A DNA stretch of 64,000 bases from Pectobacterium sp. A5351 (GCF_028335745.1 NZ_CP116477.1:1116001-1180000); one strand, 5' to 3'. Shown: positions 1 through 9,218, counted from the first letter of the stretch. Notes: generated by a model from the letters alone, not told the origin. Made by a program: numbers and translations.

Positions 1-107
1 GGCGGCTAACGGTAGATGAGCGTTCAACACCCATCTATCGCTGATGTTTGAGAAGGTGCCTAATGGCAGCGCAGAACATCACGCTGCCGTATCGGCTACT
101 TTGCGTT

Positions 108-2363
108 TCAATAGTCAATCGAATACGTCAGAGCGAACGTGCGGCCTTGCGCTGGCAGACTGGAGAGTTTGCCATAGGTGGCTTCGGCCTGTTGGCTGTA
201 GACGGTTTTATAGTCACGATTGGCCAGATTGTAGATGCCAAAGCCGACTTGGCCGCCCAACAACGGAGCATGCGCGATGAGGTCGAACACGGTATAACCC
301 TGAATCTTGGCTGCTGGCGTGGAGCGAATGCTTGAGCTGACAGTAGCGTATTTAGCATCATTATAAGCGCGGTCGGTTCCGCCGACGGTCAGGGATTGCA
401 GACGTAATCCGTATCCATCAGCGAATGTCCAGTCGCTGTATAATGTGGCTTTCAGCGGCGCGACTCGGAACGCATTCAGTTCGCGCCATTCGCCAGCGGC
501 GTCTTTATATTCGCCCCGGGTATAGGCAAGCGTGCCGCCAACATTCCAGCTTTCAGACAGCGGATATTGCAGGTTGCCTTCCATGCCCCAAATACGTTCG
601 TTGGTATCGGCGACTGATACACTGTAGTCACGGTTGAACTGCACCACTTTATCGGACGTGTTGTAGAACGCAGTAACGCCAGCATTCAGGCCACGGTTAT
701 CCCTCATACGCCAACCGAGCTCATAGTTGTTGACTTTGATGGAGTCGATACTGTCGCCGTTAATGGTGAATGTCGCCGGTACGTCGCGCAACATGCGCTG
801 TGTGTCGGGCAGGCTGAAGCCTTGAGAAAAATTGGTGAACAGTTGATGGGTATCGGTCAACTGGTACACTAACCCCAGGTTATACAACGTTTCGCCGTGC
901 TTCACTTGACCGCCTTCTAGCTGCCTGGCCTGATAGCCTGCTACCCGATCTGCCGTGATGGCTTCGCTGTAAGGCGTTGAGGTGGAAACCTTGTTGCGGA
1001 TGATTTCGTGGCGCAGACCTGCCTGTAGGTTAAGACGTTGAGTCAGCGCATAGTCCGATTGCAAGAATAGGCCGGTTTTGTCCACTTGAACATCCGGCCC
1101 CATGGCGTAACGGTTTTCGGCTTGATAACGCAAGCCGTTACTGGCGATGAAGGTGTTGATACCGTAGGACTGCCCATTCTGGCTGTCTTTTTCCTGTTCG
1201 TAGTCAAGACCATAGGTTAACTGTAGGTCGCGTCCTGCCAGATTCAGGTTTTTTTGCAATGCGGTATGCACGCCCCAGACATCAATATCCGTATTGGATT
1301 GCATGGCTACATACGTGCTGCCGCCTGGCAGCGCTGAGTGTGTGACCGCAGAGACGGAAGGGAACCAGCGTGATTGCTCTTTGCGATAATAAGCTTCAGC
1401 CGTCAACTGCTGGCCGCCCAGTATGTCTCGATTCTGGTATTGGGTATTGAAGCCGTAGTGCCGGGTACGGGGCTGGTCGTCAAGTTGCAGCCCTTTGATG
1501 CCCTTGAGGCTGGGCTGAAACGTTGCGGGACTGAACAGCGCGGCCAATCCAGGGCCATAATCCGGGCCGTAGTCGCTGTCTTGCTCATCATTGTAATACC
1601 TGAACGCGCCGCTCAACTGCTGGTTGTCATCCAGATTCCAGGTCAGCCGACTGTTGAAATCGAGACTGGTCGTGTTCTGACGATCGGTTTGGGCGATTTC
1701 CGGCCCGATTCGATCGCCGTGGGCATTGCGCATGTCCCCTTGTGAGGTATAGCTCAGCCCGGCAAAACCGCTGACGTCATCGTTATGGAAAGAGGCGGTT
1801 TGCGTACCGCTGTAGGCCAGATCGGATGTCGACGGCTTATCTACGCTTTTCAATCCAAACTGGCTGCTGAAAGCATAAGGTTCATCATCGGCATTACGGG
1901 TGATGATATTGATTATGCCGCCTGTAGCACCCGCGCCATAGAGGCTTGTGGCACCCGATACGACTTCGACACGTTCGATCATTGTCGGTGAGATGCTGTT
2001 GAGCTGCCGCGAGCCATCGCGCGAACCGGTCAGGGGTACGCCGTCGATCATGACCTGAACGGTGCGTCCGCGCATGGTCATACCGTAGTTACTGGTGGTA
2101 CCGGAGGCGGTAGCCAGACCTGGTACCAACTGACCGAGGATATCGGCGGTAGACCTGCCTGCGGAGGATTGTTTGGCGATATCTTCGCGTTCAATGCTGT
2201 AAACCGTCCCGGCGATGTCGGCAATGTTTTTCACCGAGCGGGCCGCCGTTACCGTCATGACATCGGTGTCCTGTACGGGAGGCGTATCGGTCTGTGCATA
2301 CGCCTGCGCACTGATGGCCAGACTCAAGAAGGTTACCCGCGCGGGGGGCGCAAGATATCGCAT
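108..2363 (-). CDS. TonB-dependent siderophore receptor (IutA/RhtA-like)
   Basis: This is an outer-membrane gated beta-barrel that would import a ferric siderophore using TonB energy. The 751-residue product starts with a signal peptide (cut likely after AYA, residue 23), then a TonB-box-like stretch (DVMTVTA, residues 34-40). A plug domain follows, with the typical RGRTVQVMIDGVPL and IERVEVVSGATSLYGAGATGGIINI segments, and then the barrel. From memory, the plug and barrel resemble the aerobactin/rhizobactin receptors IutA and RhtA. It is the last gene of a leftward unit behind a RhtX/FptX-type transporter. No siderophore biosynthesis gene is nearby, so it may take up a siderophore made elsewhere in the genome or by other microbes. 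The receptor class is secure; the ligand is inferred. Confidence 0.9.
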   Translation of the reverse strand: MRYLAPPARVTFLSLAISAQAYAQTDTPPVQDTDVMTVTAARSVKNIADIAGTVYSIEREDIAKQSSAGRSTADILGQLVPGLATASGTTSNYGMTMRGRTVQVMIDGVPLTGSRDGSRQLNSISPTMIERVEVVSGATSLYGAGATGGIINIITRNADDEPYAFSSQFGLKSVDKPSTSDLAYSGTQTASFHNDDVSGFAGLSYTSQGDMRNAHGDRIGPEIAQTDRQNTTSLDFNSRLTWNLDDNQQLSGAFRYYNDEQDSDYGPDYGPGLAALFSPATFQPSLKGIKGLQLDDQPRTRHYGFNTQYQNRDILGGQQLTAEAYYRKEQSRWFPSVSAVTHSALPGGSTYVAMQSNTDIDVWGVHTALQKNLNLAGRDLQLTYGLDYEQEKDSQNGQSYGINTFIASNGLRYQAENRYAMGPDVQVDKTGLFLQSDYALTQRLNLQAGLRHEIIRNKVSTSTPYSEAITADRVAGYQARQLEGGQVKHGETLYNLGLVYQLTDTHQLFTNFSQGFSLPDTQRMLRDVPATFTINGDSIDSIKVNNYELGWRMRDNRGLNAGVTAFYNTSDKVVQFNRDYSVSVADTNERIWGMEGNLQYPLSESWNVGGTLAYTRGEYKDAAGEWRELNAFRVAPLKATLYSDWTFADGYGLRLQSLTVGGTDRAYNDAKYATVSSSIRSTPAAKIQGYTVFDLIAHAPLLGGQVGFGIYNLANRDYKTVYSQQAEATYGKLSSLPAQGRTFALTYSIDY

Positions 2364-2393
2364 AATGTCTCCTGAATAACTGAATGATAAGGG

Positions 2394-3620
2394 TTAAATG
2401 GTTTTGGTCAGATGTTGTCTGATGAGCGGTCGGCACAGCAGAACGCTAAGTAGCGACAGCACGCCGAGCAGCAGATAATAAGCGCCATAGCCCAGCCCTG
2501 CGGCGAGAAAGCCGGAAAGCGAACCGCCAAGGAAAAATACCAGAAGTTCAAAGCACACCAGCACGGTGAAGTCGGTGCCAGCCTGTCGGCGGGAGCACAG
2601 GCGCATGAACAGCGCATAAAGGCTGGTCATGGCCATGTAGCGGATCGCCAACATCACGATGACCAGTGTGCCGAGCCAAAATCCTGACATCATGGCTGAG
2701 CCGCTGTAGAGCAGCGCGGCGAGCAACAGATAGACGCCGCTGCGCAGCCAGCCAGCGCGAACCAGCAGTACGTCGGACGAGTAACGTTTGAGCGCCCATG
2801 CGGTGATGACAGCACTCAGCAACCCGACTCCCGCTCCCGCCACCGACATCAAAAGGCCGATTTCCACCAGCGTCCATTGCTGATCGACCAGCAGCGGAGT
2901 CAGCATTGCCATGGCGGGGGCTTCCACCAGTCGGTAAAGCAGAATGAGCAGTAAAGCCCAGCGTATTTCACGACGCCTGAACGTATTGGCGAAATTTGGG
3001 CGTTCGGATGCCGGGGATAGCTGCGGACGTTCATTAATCCAGGTGACGGCGATCATGGTCAGCGCAGTTAATACCGCCAGAGACAGCAAGGCGCTGCGCC
3101 AGCCGGACAATTGATACAACAGCAGGATGCCAGCTCCGCCGATCATGCTGCCCAGCGCCACGCCGATGCTTTGCGCCATGCTGCCAAGGCGATGCTCGGA
3201 TTCTGCCAGTGATTCCACCGTATAGCCGTCGATGGCGATATCCTGCGTGGCAGCCCAGGTCGAGATCCATAATCCAATCAGTACGAATGGAAGCAAACCG
3301 TAATCCAATCCGGTGAACGCCAGAACCAATACACCGCCTGCCAGTGCGATTTGCGTCAGCCATAACCAGGTGCGACGACGCCCCAGCACAGGCAGATAAT
3401 AACGATCAATTACCGGTGCCCAGATAAATTTGCAGGCCCAGGGCAGATAAAGCAGTGAAAGCATGCCTATCCAGCGCAGATCCACCCCCTGGCTGCGCAG
3501 AATACTTGGTAGAGCGACGTTGTAGAAATACAGCGGCAGGGCATGCGCTAAATAGAGAACCACGATCGCCGTCAGTCCTAATCGGCCGATCGGCGCGAAC
3601 TCATTCGTTTGTTTCATCAT
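2394..3620 (-). CDS. MFS siderophore transporter, RhtX/FptX type
   Basis: The 408-residue protein has about twelve hydrophobic segments and looks like a major facilitator. Early motifs (YNVALPSILRSQGVDLRWIG and WACKFIWAPVIDRYYLP) and the conserved ATQDIAIDGY segment are typical of the AmpG/RhtX/FptX branch. RhtX and FptX carry ferric rhizobactin 1021 or pyochelin across the inner membrane without an ABC transporter. Its start overlaps the stop of the upstream ORF by four bases, and the receptor gene lies 30 bp downstream, so the three are almost certainly one transcript. A second Met one codon downstream (3617) could also be the start. The receptor next door makes siderophore uptake much more likely than muropeptide (AmpG) transport. 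Confidence 0.82.
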   Translation of the reverse strand: MMKQTNEFAPIGRLGLTAIVVLYLAHALPLYFYNVALPSILRSQGVDLRWIGMLSLLYLPWACKFIWAPVIDRYYLPVLGRRRTWLWLTQIALAGGVLVLAFTGLDYGLLPFVLIGLWISTWAATQDIAIDGYTVESLAESEHRLGSMAQSIGVALGSMIGGAGILLLYQLSGWRSALLSLAVLTALTMIAVTWINERPQLSPASERPNFANTFRRREIRWALLLILLYRLVEAPAMAMLTPLLVDQQWTLVEIGLLMSVAGAGVGLLSAVITAWALKRYSSDVLLVRAGWLRSGVYLLLAALLYSGSAMMSGFWLGTLVIVMLAIRYMAMTSLYALFMRLCSRRQAGTDFTVLVCFELLVFFLGGSLSGFLAAGLGYGAYYLLLGVLSLLSVLLCRPLIRQHLTKTI

Positions 3621-4000
3621 TCACCCATGCCCATCATGCGTTCAGCAATCCAGTGATAGCCACTGGACTTCTCCAGTGTGACGAAGTACGGCACGCCCCA
3701 GGTTCGGTGTAGGGCGGGGGCATCCAGACGAGCCTGTTCGGTTGCGTCACGGGCAATGCGCACCAGACCACGGCAGTAGCGCTGAAACGCGGGTTTGTGC
3801 TGTCGATACCAGAATGCCTGAATGGATCGGTAATCGGGGGCAAACGCGGTGTGCGCTAGCGTGCTGGCGATGAAGAAAAAGGGTTGTTTTGATTCGAGAA
3901 GGTGCTCGATGCACGCCAGCCATTCGCGTATTTCCTCTGCGCTGACGCTTTCCTGAAACACCGCGTCGACCAGCGCGGTTTGTGTGACACGTAAAACCAT
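3617..4000 (-). CDS. small unknown protein leading the siderophore uptake operon
   Basis: This 127-residue soluble-looking protein has no signal peptide and no membrane segment. I do not recognise the family. It is rich in aromatic and basic residues (FAPDYRSIQAFWYRQHKPAFQRYCRG), and its C-terminal half contains GVPYFVTLEKSSGYHWIAERMMG. It is the first gene of the leftward unit, and its TGA overlaps the ATG of the transporter, so the two are probably translationally coupled. That placement suggests a cytoplasmic role linked to iron or siderophore use, such as siderophore handling or regulation, but this is inference from context only. Coding status is supported by the overlap and by codon use like its neighbours. 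Confidence 0.7.
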   Translation of the reverse strand: MVLRVTQTALVDAVFQESVSAEEIREWLACIEHLLESKQPFFFIASTLAHTAFAPDYRSIQAFWYRQHKPAFQRYCRGLVRIARDATEQARLDAPALHRTWGVPYFVTLEKSSGYHWIAERMMGMGE

Positions 4001-4063
4001 GCGTTGTTACCCTTAAAATGAAAAATGTCACAGACCTTAGACAGTCGATTGCCGTCATGTTAC

Positions 4064-4084
4064 AAATGAGAATACTTCTAATTC
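4064..4084. promoter_or_regulatory. candidate Fur-binding site between the divergent uptake operon and AraC gene
   Basis: The stretch TGAGAATACTTCTAATTC resembles the 7-1-7 Fur consensus (TGATAATCATTATCA) best in its left half; the right half is poor. It lies in the 149-bp divergent region between the uptake operon and the AraC regulator, where an iron-responsive operator would be expected. The match is imperfect, so this is only a suggestion. Confidence 0.3.
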
Positions 4085-4149
4085 AAATCGTTCGCTTAGG
4101 CTAAAAAAAGAAAAAGTTAGGCGCGACGATATTTATTCAGGTACGTTTC

Positions 4150-5103
4150 ATGCGTGTATTCACCTGCGACCAATTAAGTCAGGCAGCCAGTGAACAGGGA
4201 GGAAAGCTGCATTTCGGCCAGGAGTTGCCAAGCGACCAGCCCGTGTTGGCCGGTTGGCAGCGGATTCAGTCCTTGGGTAATGGTCTGGTGTTGTATCTGA
4301 GCCAGAGTGAAGATTTGATCGATGCGTTTAGTCAGAATTTGCTGTCACCGGGGATTACTGCCGCGTTTCTGCTCCAGGGGCAAGCGGATGTGAGTCTGGC
4401 TGGTCAGCGTCTGCGTTTCGATGCTCATTCCGCCCGCCAGCGCGCAATGCTGGTTAATCTGACGGATAGCGATCAGTTTCAGCGTCATTGGCAAGCAGGC
4501 CGACGGGAAACCAAGATCTGCCTGAGTTTCAGCCCAATTTGGTTCGAACGGTTCGCCAACGAGAGCGGCCTGTGCAGCAGCAGTTTGTTGCAATTCAGAC
4601 GTGCGCACTGGCAAAGCCTGTCCTGGCAACCCGCTTCGGATGTCCTGCAACGTGCCTGCCGGCTGGCTTTCGACGATCGGTCTCCGGTTTCGCTTATCCA
4701 ACGTTTGCAATGCGAGAGTTTCGCGCTGGATCTGGCAACGGACATTTTACGAAGTATTGATGCGTCGCCTCGGCAAAAGCGTTTTGGTGCTCATCTTGAA
4801 TGCTGTCTGATACGCTTGAAGGACTGGCTGGATAGCGGCGAAGCCGATCGCCTGAGTATCGGCCAGATGGCTAAGGCGTTGGGGACTAACCCGGTTGATT
4901 TGCAGAATGGTTTTCGTACCCGCAACGGTATCACTATTGCTGCCTACCTACGTAAGCATCGGCTGGAACGAGCCTATCAGGCGCTCCACCGACATGCCGT
5001 GTCTGTCGATGAAGCTGCCGCGCTGGCGTGCTATGAACATGTCAGTAGTTTCAGCGCCGCGTTTAAGAAGCAGTATGGATTCCCGCCTTCACAGGTCAAA
5101 TAG
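4150..5103 (+). CDS. AraC-family transcriptional regulator, PchR/YbtA-like context
   Basis: The 317-residue protein has an N-terminal sensing domain and a C-terminal AraC DNA-binding domain (about residues 220-317). The latter is seen in LSIGQMAKALGTNPVDLQNGFRTRNGITIAAYLRKHRLERAYQAL and the second helix-turn-helix ending in SFSAAFKKQYGFPPSQVK. It is divergent from the receptor/transporter operon, the arrangement of siderophore-responsive activators such as PchR and YbtA, which bind the ferric siderophore and switch on its receptor. The ATG at 4150 is preceded by only a weak ribosome binding site. A strong terminator begins at its stop codon. The family is secure; the siderophore effector is inferred from the neighbours. 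Confidence 0.85.
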   Translation: MRVFTCDQLSQAASEQGGKLHFGQELPSDQPVLAGWQRIQSLGNGLVLYLSQSEDLIDAFSQNLLSPGITAAFLLQGQADVSLAGQRLRFDAHSARQRAMLVNLTDSDQFQRHWQAGRRETKICLSFSPIWFERFANESGLCSSSLLQFRRAHWQSLSWQPASDVLQRACRLAFDDRSPVSLIQRLQCESFALDLATDILRSIDASPRQKRFGAHLECCLIRLKDWLDSGEADRLSIGQMAKALGTNPVDLQNGFRTRNGITIAAYLRKHRLERAYQALHRHAVSVDEAAALACYEHVSSFSAAFKKQYGFPPSQVK

Positions 5104-5157
5104 GATAGGGGGCACTATCATGAGGTTGGGTAGCCCTCTATCCGCAATTATTTTTTC
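5103..5157 (+). terminator. intrinsic terminator after the AraC regulator
   Basis: GGATAGGGGGC (5103-5113) pairs with GCCCTCTATCC (5133-5143), an 11-bp stem with one G-T wobble, followed by a T-rich run at 5148-5156. The stem starts inside the stop codon of the AraC gene. Confidence 0.7.
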
Positions 5158-5286
5158 ATTTTGATCTTGGTAATACATCGAAATAAGTGAGACGTGCAGG
5201 CTGATGTTACCGCTCGACTTGCCCATCGCGTTAATGCGAACGAGGTAGTCTGGTTTGAAAAACAGATGAAATAGACAAATAGAATA

Positions 5287-5518
5287 TTTGGTGGATTTAT
5301 TTCAGAGGGGAATCACTTTGCGGAAGTGGTGGGTCGTGCAGGATGACTCGGCCTTTGGCCTCGCCCCTTCGGGGTCAACGCTGGCGCGTTGCTGTCTCGC
5401 TTCGCTCGGCTCGAACCTGAACGCAGGTTCTCATCTACACGACACGTGCAATGTATAAGGTTTGGTGGATTTACTTCAGAGAGGAATCACTTTGCGGAAG
5501 TGGTGGGTCGTGCAGGAT
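5287..5518. repeat. 58-bp direct duplication that includes the 3' end of tRNA-Lys
   Basis: The block at 5287-5344 recurs at 5461-5518 with two mismatches. The right copy runs into the intact tRNA-Lys gene. The left copy contains only the last 18 bases of the tRNA (CCA end, acceptor strand and start of the T arm, 5327-5344) and then diverges. Between the copies (5345-5460) are short GC-rich palindromes, including the hairpin GAACCTG-AACG-CAGGTTC at 5413-5430, which itself echoes the tRNA T-arm sequence. No integrase or other ORF is present. This could be a decayed attachment site or a lost tandem tRNA. Apart from this, 5158-5500 holds no gene I can support. Confidence 0.7.
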
Positions 5519-5576
5519 TCGAACCTGCGACCAATTGATTAAAAGTCAACTGCTCTACCGACTGAGCTAACGACCC
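5501..5576 (-). tRNA. lysV: tRNA-Lys (TTT)
   Basis: The 76-nt gene folds as a standard cloverleaf with anticodon TTT (loop CTTTTAA) and an encoded CCA end. It is the last of four tRNAs in a leftward cluster after three tRNA-Val genes, matching the valU-valX-valY-lysV order beside gltX in E. coli. Confidence 0.96.
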
Positions 5577-5583
5577 GCAGAAG

Positions 5584-5659
5584 TGGTGGGTGATGACGGG
5601 ATCGAACCGCCGACCCCCTCCTTGTAAGGGAGGTGCTCTCCCAGCTGAGCTAATCACCC
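5584..5659 (-). tRNA. valY: tRNA-Val (TAC), third of three
   Basis: The 76-nt gene has anticodon TAC (loop CTTACAA) and an encoded CCA. It is identical in sequence to the two upstream tRNA-Val copies and is only 7 bp from tRNA-Lys. Confidence 0.96.
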
Positions 5660-5714
5660 ACTTCTGAACTACCTTTACTTCAACTTCTAATAAGAAGACC
5701 AGCTGGTATGAGAT

Positions 5715-5790
5715 TGGTGGGTGATGACGGGATCGAACCGCCGACCCCCTCCTTGTAAGGGAGGTGCTCTCCCAGCTGAGCTAATCACCC
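5715..5790 (-). tRNA. valX: tRNA-Val (TAC), second of three
   Basis: This is an identical 76-nt copy of the other tRNA-Val genes in the cluster, with anticodon TAC and an encoded CCA. It is separated by 53-55 bp spacers from its neighbours. Confidence 0.96.
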
Positions 5791-5843
5791 AATCTCAAAT
5801 CTTCTTACTCTACACAGCGAGACACTTTTACTTTCGTAAAGAG

Positions 5844-5919
5844 TGGTGGGTGATGACGGGATCGAACCGCCGACCCCCTCCTTGTAAGGGAGGTGCTCTC
5901 CCAGCTGAGCTAATCACCC
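5844..5919 (-). tRNA. valU: tRNA-Val (TAC), first of three
   Basis: The promoter-proximal 76-nt tRNA-Val gene has anticodon TAC and an encoded CCA. It starts 17 bp downstream of a strong -10 box. Confidence 0.96.
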
Positions 5920-5936
5920 CCGCTGTGTGGAGTCGC

Positions 5937-5964
5937 ATTATAGGGATCCTTGAATGTGAGTCAA
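5937..5964 (-). promoter_or_regulatory. promoter of the valUXY-lysV tRNA operon
   Basis: Read leftward, TTGACT (5964-5959) and TATAAT (5942-5937) are separated by 16 bp and followed by a GC-rich discriminator (GCGACTCC). This is the form expected for a stringently controlled stable-RNA promoter. It lies just upstream of the first tRNA-Val. Confidence 0.8.
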
Positions 5965-6108
5965 CGCTTTTTAAAACTAAAATGATTGTTCGTTGCAAAA
6001 TTAGTCAAGACGTCGTATTTATCGCCGTTGGTGCTGCATCCTTGCGCAATTCAGCCTGTTATCTTGCTATCGCTAGCAGAATAAAAGCACGTGCGGCATG
6101 TTACGGCG

Positions 6109-6136
6109 TTGAGGAATCGAAGCAGAGTGATAGAAT
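6109..6136 (+). promoter_or_regulatory. candidate gltX promoter
   Basis: TTGAGG (6109-6114) and TAGAAT (6131-6136) are 16 bp apart, about 75 bp upstream of the gltX start and divergent from the tRNA operon promoter. Confidence 0.55.
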
Positions 6137-6210
6137 GTTGCCCACTTTTGTTCTCTGAGCTTATGTCGGTCTATGCCGACAGCCGTTGCGTAATAAGGCT
6201 GTAATCCCAA

Positions 6211-7626
6211 ATGAAAATCAAAACCCGTTTCGCCCCTAGTCCTACTGGCTATCTTCACGTCGGCGGCGCTCGCACCGCACTGTACTCCTGGTTGTTTGCC
6301 CGTCATCATGACGGCGAGTTTGTGCTGCGTATTGAAGATACCGATCTGGAGCGTTCAACTCAGGACGCGATTGATGCCATTATGGATGGTATGAACTGGC
6401 TGAGCCTGAACTGGGATGAAGGCCCGTACTACCAGACTAAACGTTTTGACCGTTACAACGCAGTAATCGATCAGATGCTGGAAAACGGTACGGCATATAA
6501 GTGCTACTGTTCTAAAGAGCGTCTGGAAGCACTGCGTGAGCAGCAGATGGAAAAGGGTGATAAGCCACGTTACGACGGCTGTTGCCGTGGTTCTCACGAA
6601 CATCATGCTGATAATGAGCCGCACGTCGTGCGTTTCCTCAACCCTCAGGAAGGCTCGGTCATCTTCAATGACCGCATCCGCGGGCCGATCGAATTCAGCA
6701 ATCAGGAACTCGATGATCTGATTATTCGCCGTACTGACGGTTCACCGACCTACAATTTCTGTGTCGTTATCGATGACTGGGATATGGAAATCACGCACGT
6801 TATCCGTGGTGAAGACCATATCAACAACACGCCGCGCCAGATCAACATCCTGAAAGCGCTGGGCGCACCCGTGCCAGAATATGCGCATGTGTCGATGATC
6901 CTGGGCGACGATGGTAAGAAATTGTCCAAACGTCACGGCGCTGTCGGTGTGATGCAATACCGTGATGACGGCTACCTGCCGGAAGCACTGCTGAACTATC
7001 TGGTGCGTTTAGGCTGGTCTTCTGGCGATCAGGAAATCTTCTCTATTGATGAAATGAAATCGCTGTTCTCGCTGGACGCTGTGAACAAATCGGCGAGTGC
7101 TTTCAATACCGAGAAGCTGCAATGGTTGAACCATCACTATATTAACCATTTACCCGCAGAATACGTGGCCACGCATCTGTCATGGCATATCGAGCAGGCA
7201 AGGATTGATACCCGTACCGGGCCGCAGTTGAGCGAGCTGGTTGGTTTACTGGGCGAGCGTTGCAAGACGCTGAAAGAAATGGCGGATTCTTGCCGTTATT
7301 TCTATGAAGATTTTGCTGAGTTTGACGCCGATGCTGCGAAGAAACACCTGCGCCCGGTTGCGCGTCAGCCGCTTGAGCTGGTTCGCGAGAAACTGGCTGC
7401 GATCACGGGCTGGACGCCAGAGAACATCCATCACGCCATTCAGGGCACGGCGGATGAGCTGGGTCAGGGCATGGGTAAAGTCGGTATGCCGCTGCGCGTT
7501 GCGGTAACAGGCGCGGGCCAGTCTCCAGGCGTTGACGTTACGGTGCATGCAATTGGTCAACAGCGTTCGCTGACGCGCATTGATAAAGCACTGGCGTTCA
7601 TCGCCGAGCGCGAAGCGCAGCAGTAA
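6211..7626 (+). CDS. gltX: glutamyl-tRNA synthetase
   Basis: GltX charges tRNA-Glu with glutamate in the cytoplasm. It is a class I synthetase of 471 residues, the usual length. The HIGH-type motif is seen as [14 protein letters not shown] (HVGG at residues 16-19) and the KMSKS-type loop as KLSKRHG near residue 237. A cysteine-rich zinc region (CYCSKERL and CCRGSHEHH) lies near residues 98-130. The gene is monocistronic, with its own promoter-like sequence upstream and a clear intrinsic terminator downstream. It is divergent from the valine/lysine tRNA operon, as in E. coli. Confidence 0.98.
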   Translation: MKIKTRFAPSPTGYLHVGGARTALYSWLFARHHDGEFVLRIEDTDLERSTQDAIDAIMDGMNWLSLNWDEGPYYQTKRFDRYNAVIDQMLENGTAYKCYCSKERLEALREQQMEKGDKPRYDGCCRGSHEHHADNEPHVVRFLNPQEGSVIFNDRIRGPIEFSNQELDDLIIRRTDGSPTYNFCVVIDDWDMEITHVIRGEDHINNTPRQINILKALGAPVPEYAHVSMILGDDGKKLSKRHGAVGVMQYRDDGYLPEALLNYLVRLGWSSGDQEIFSIDEMKSLFSLDAVNKSASAFNTEKLQWLNHHYINHLPAEYVATHLSWHIEQARIDTRTGPQLSELVGLLGERCKTLKEMADSCRYFYEDFAEFDADAAKKHLRPVARQPLELVREKLAAITGWTPENIHHAIQGTADELGQGMGKVGMPLRVAVTGAGQSPGVDVTVHAIGQQRSLTRIDKALAFIAEREAQQ

Positions 7627-7654
7627 TCGTTATTGCGTGAATAGCGTTATATAA

Positions 7655-7690
7655 AATGAACCCCGGCCAGAAGCTGGGGTTCATTTTTTT
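7655..7690 (+). terminator. intrinsic terminator of gltX
   Basis: TGAACCCC pairs with GGGGTTCA around a short loop and is followed by seven T residues (7684-7690). Read leftward, the A-rich left flank also gives a T run, so it may serve the convergent esterase gene as well. Confidence 0.85.
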
Positions 7691-7707
7691 ATGGTGTGGT
7701 ATGGAGA

Positions 7708-8592
7708 TTATTGACCGGCAATAGCAACTGCTTTACCGATGGCATCAGGGATCACGTCGCCATGTCCTTTACCGGGGAACAGAATAAAGTCGGCTTTTGT
7801 GCCTTGTTCATTGAGCTGTGCGACCAGTGCCGTTGCTCTTTCCACCATTTTTCTTTGGCTGAGCCGTTCTGCCCGCTTTTCATCAACAGGCTTACCCGCC
7901 TGCGTTTTGGCTGGCTCATCTTCATTTGCTCCTGCCGTGACGGTGATTGACAGCGGTGGTGTAGCGAGCAGCGGCGTTCTTACCGGAATCACGACGCCAT
8001 TTCCCCACCAGATAGACGGGCTTGCGGCAACATAACGCTGGAAAGATTCGGTATGGTTAAAAAGCGTATAGAGCGTAAACAGACCGCCGAAAGAGTGCCC
8101 GGCCAGCGTTTGTTTTTGCTTATTTACTGCGTAGTTCGCTTCAACCCAGGGCTTTACCGTGGATTGCAGGAATTGATAAAATGCTTCGGCTTCGCCGCCT
8201 GCGGCAAAATCTGGATCGGTGAGCGTTGTCGGCGGCGTGTAGTCACGCGTTCTGGCGGGAACATCGTAAGGCTTATCGATTGGATAACCGATGGCGATAA
8301 TCAGCGGTGCTGCGCCATTTTTTGCATTGTAGCTGTTTACGGCAACAGGAAACTGGGCATTGCCATCCAGCATATACAGAACCGGATAGCCACCTTCTGG
8401 TGCGGGGGGGCGGGGAAGTGCGATAAAAAGTCGATAAGCATGTTGCGCGTTGCTTTTTATTTCGACTTGCCTGATCTCAAATTGGGCTTTTGCATGTTCG
8501 GTAATATCAGGAATGGTTGGCTGTGCCCGAACGGGCAAAATACCAGACGCAGATACCATCAGAGAGAATACAATCATAGGAAAATAGCGCAT
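7708..8592 (-). CDS. secreted/periplasmic esterase of the Fes/IroE-like putative esterase family
   Basis: This is an alpha/beta hydrolase of about 294 residues from the chosen start (MRYFPMIVFSLMVSASGILPVRAQ), which gives a good signal peptide; an in-frame Met at 8694 would add 34 residues before it. The nucleophile elbow GHSFGG and the late GHGDV histidine supply catalytic Ser and His. LYMLDGNAQFP and the ASPSIWWGN block are typical of the esterase family that includes IroE, which cleaves enterobactin-type siderophores. The substrate cannot be read from sequence, and a siderophore esterase is only one possibility. No clear ribosome binding site precedes either start. It is convergent with gltX. 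Confidence 0.8.
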   Translation of the reverse strand: MRYFPMIVFSLMVSASGILPVRAQPTIPDITEHAKAQFEIRQVEIKSNAQHAYRLFIALPRPPAPEGGYPVLYMLDGNAQFPVAVNSYNAKNGAAPLIIAIGYPIDKPYDVPARTRDYTPPTTLTDPDFAAGGEAEAFYQFLQSTVKPWVEANYAVNKQKQTLAGHSFGGLFTLYTLFNHTESFQRYVAASPSIWWGNGVVIPVRTPLLATPPLSITVTAGANEDEPAKTQAGKPVDEKRAERLSQRKMVERATALVAQLNEQGTKADFILFPGKGHGDVIPDAIGKAVAIAGQ

Positions 8593-8766
8593 GTGATAGG
8601 GCTTATAGTCGAAGGCAGAAGCGTAACGTAGAGTGATGATAATAAATCGCGTTATCGTTAGCAGCTTTTTATTGTGCTTGTGATGGGATAACATCGAAAT
8701 TGTCGTCTGTTTTTTCTCACCTTTGGCGTCTTTTTCAGCGGTTAATCGGATTACCGGATTTAGCCG

Positions 8767-8795
8767 TTGACACTGTTAATCGGGTTTCATATTAT
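8767..8795 (+). promoter_or_regulatory. promoter of the tRNA-Ala pair
   Basis: TTGACA (8767-8772) and TATTAT (8790-8795) are separated by 17 bp and followed by a GC-rich stretch (GCGACGCG), about 48 bp before the first tRNA-Ala. The perfect -35 box and the discriminator fit a stable-RNA promoter. Confidence 0.75.
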
Positions 8796-8843
8796 GCGAC
8801 GCGTTCGTACAGTACTTGCTTTCACGGTGATGCTGTAAGATAC

Positions 8844-8919
<76 letters not shown>

Positions 8920-8966
8920 AACACTCCCTCTGTTTGGTTGAGTATCACGAACATTCCACACATTGT

Positions 8967-9042
<76 letters not shown>

Positions 9043-9218
9043 AATTCTCTTATCCTTTCTTATTATCCTGTTCTCTCGATTTATTTTGATTCAATCAACA
9101 TCCTTAATCTGCTCAATACGTTTGTCATCGGTTGTTTGTGGACGGTTCTTTGTCAATGTTTCCTTATAAAAGATCGTTGGCCGCCCTCGTGCTTTGAAGA
9201 CAACCAAACCGTCATCGT

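Noticed and set aside
65..88. Hairpin GGCAGCG-N10-CGCTGCC downstream of the TonB receptor gene.
   Set aside because: A good stem, but no T run follows in the direction of transcription, so I do not call a terminator.
5721..6158. A 145-codon ORF on the plus strand.
   Set aside because: It runs antisense through two tRNA-Val genes and repeats the same peptide twice; it is a shadow of the tRNAs.
8635..8657. Fur-box-like GATGATAATAAATCGCGTTATC upstream of the esterase.
   Set aside because: Only the left half resembles the consensus; esterase control by iron would be a guess.
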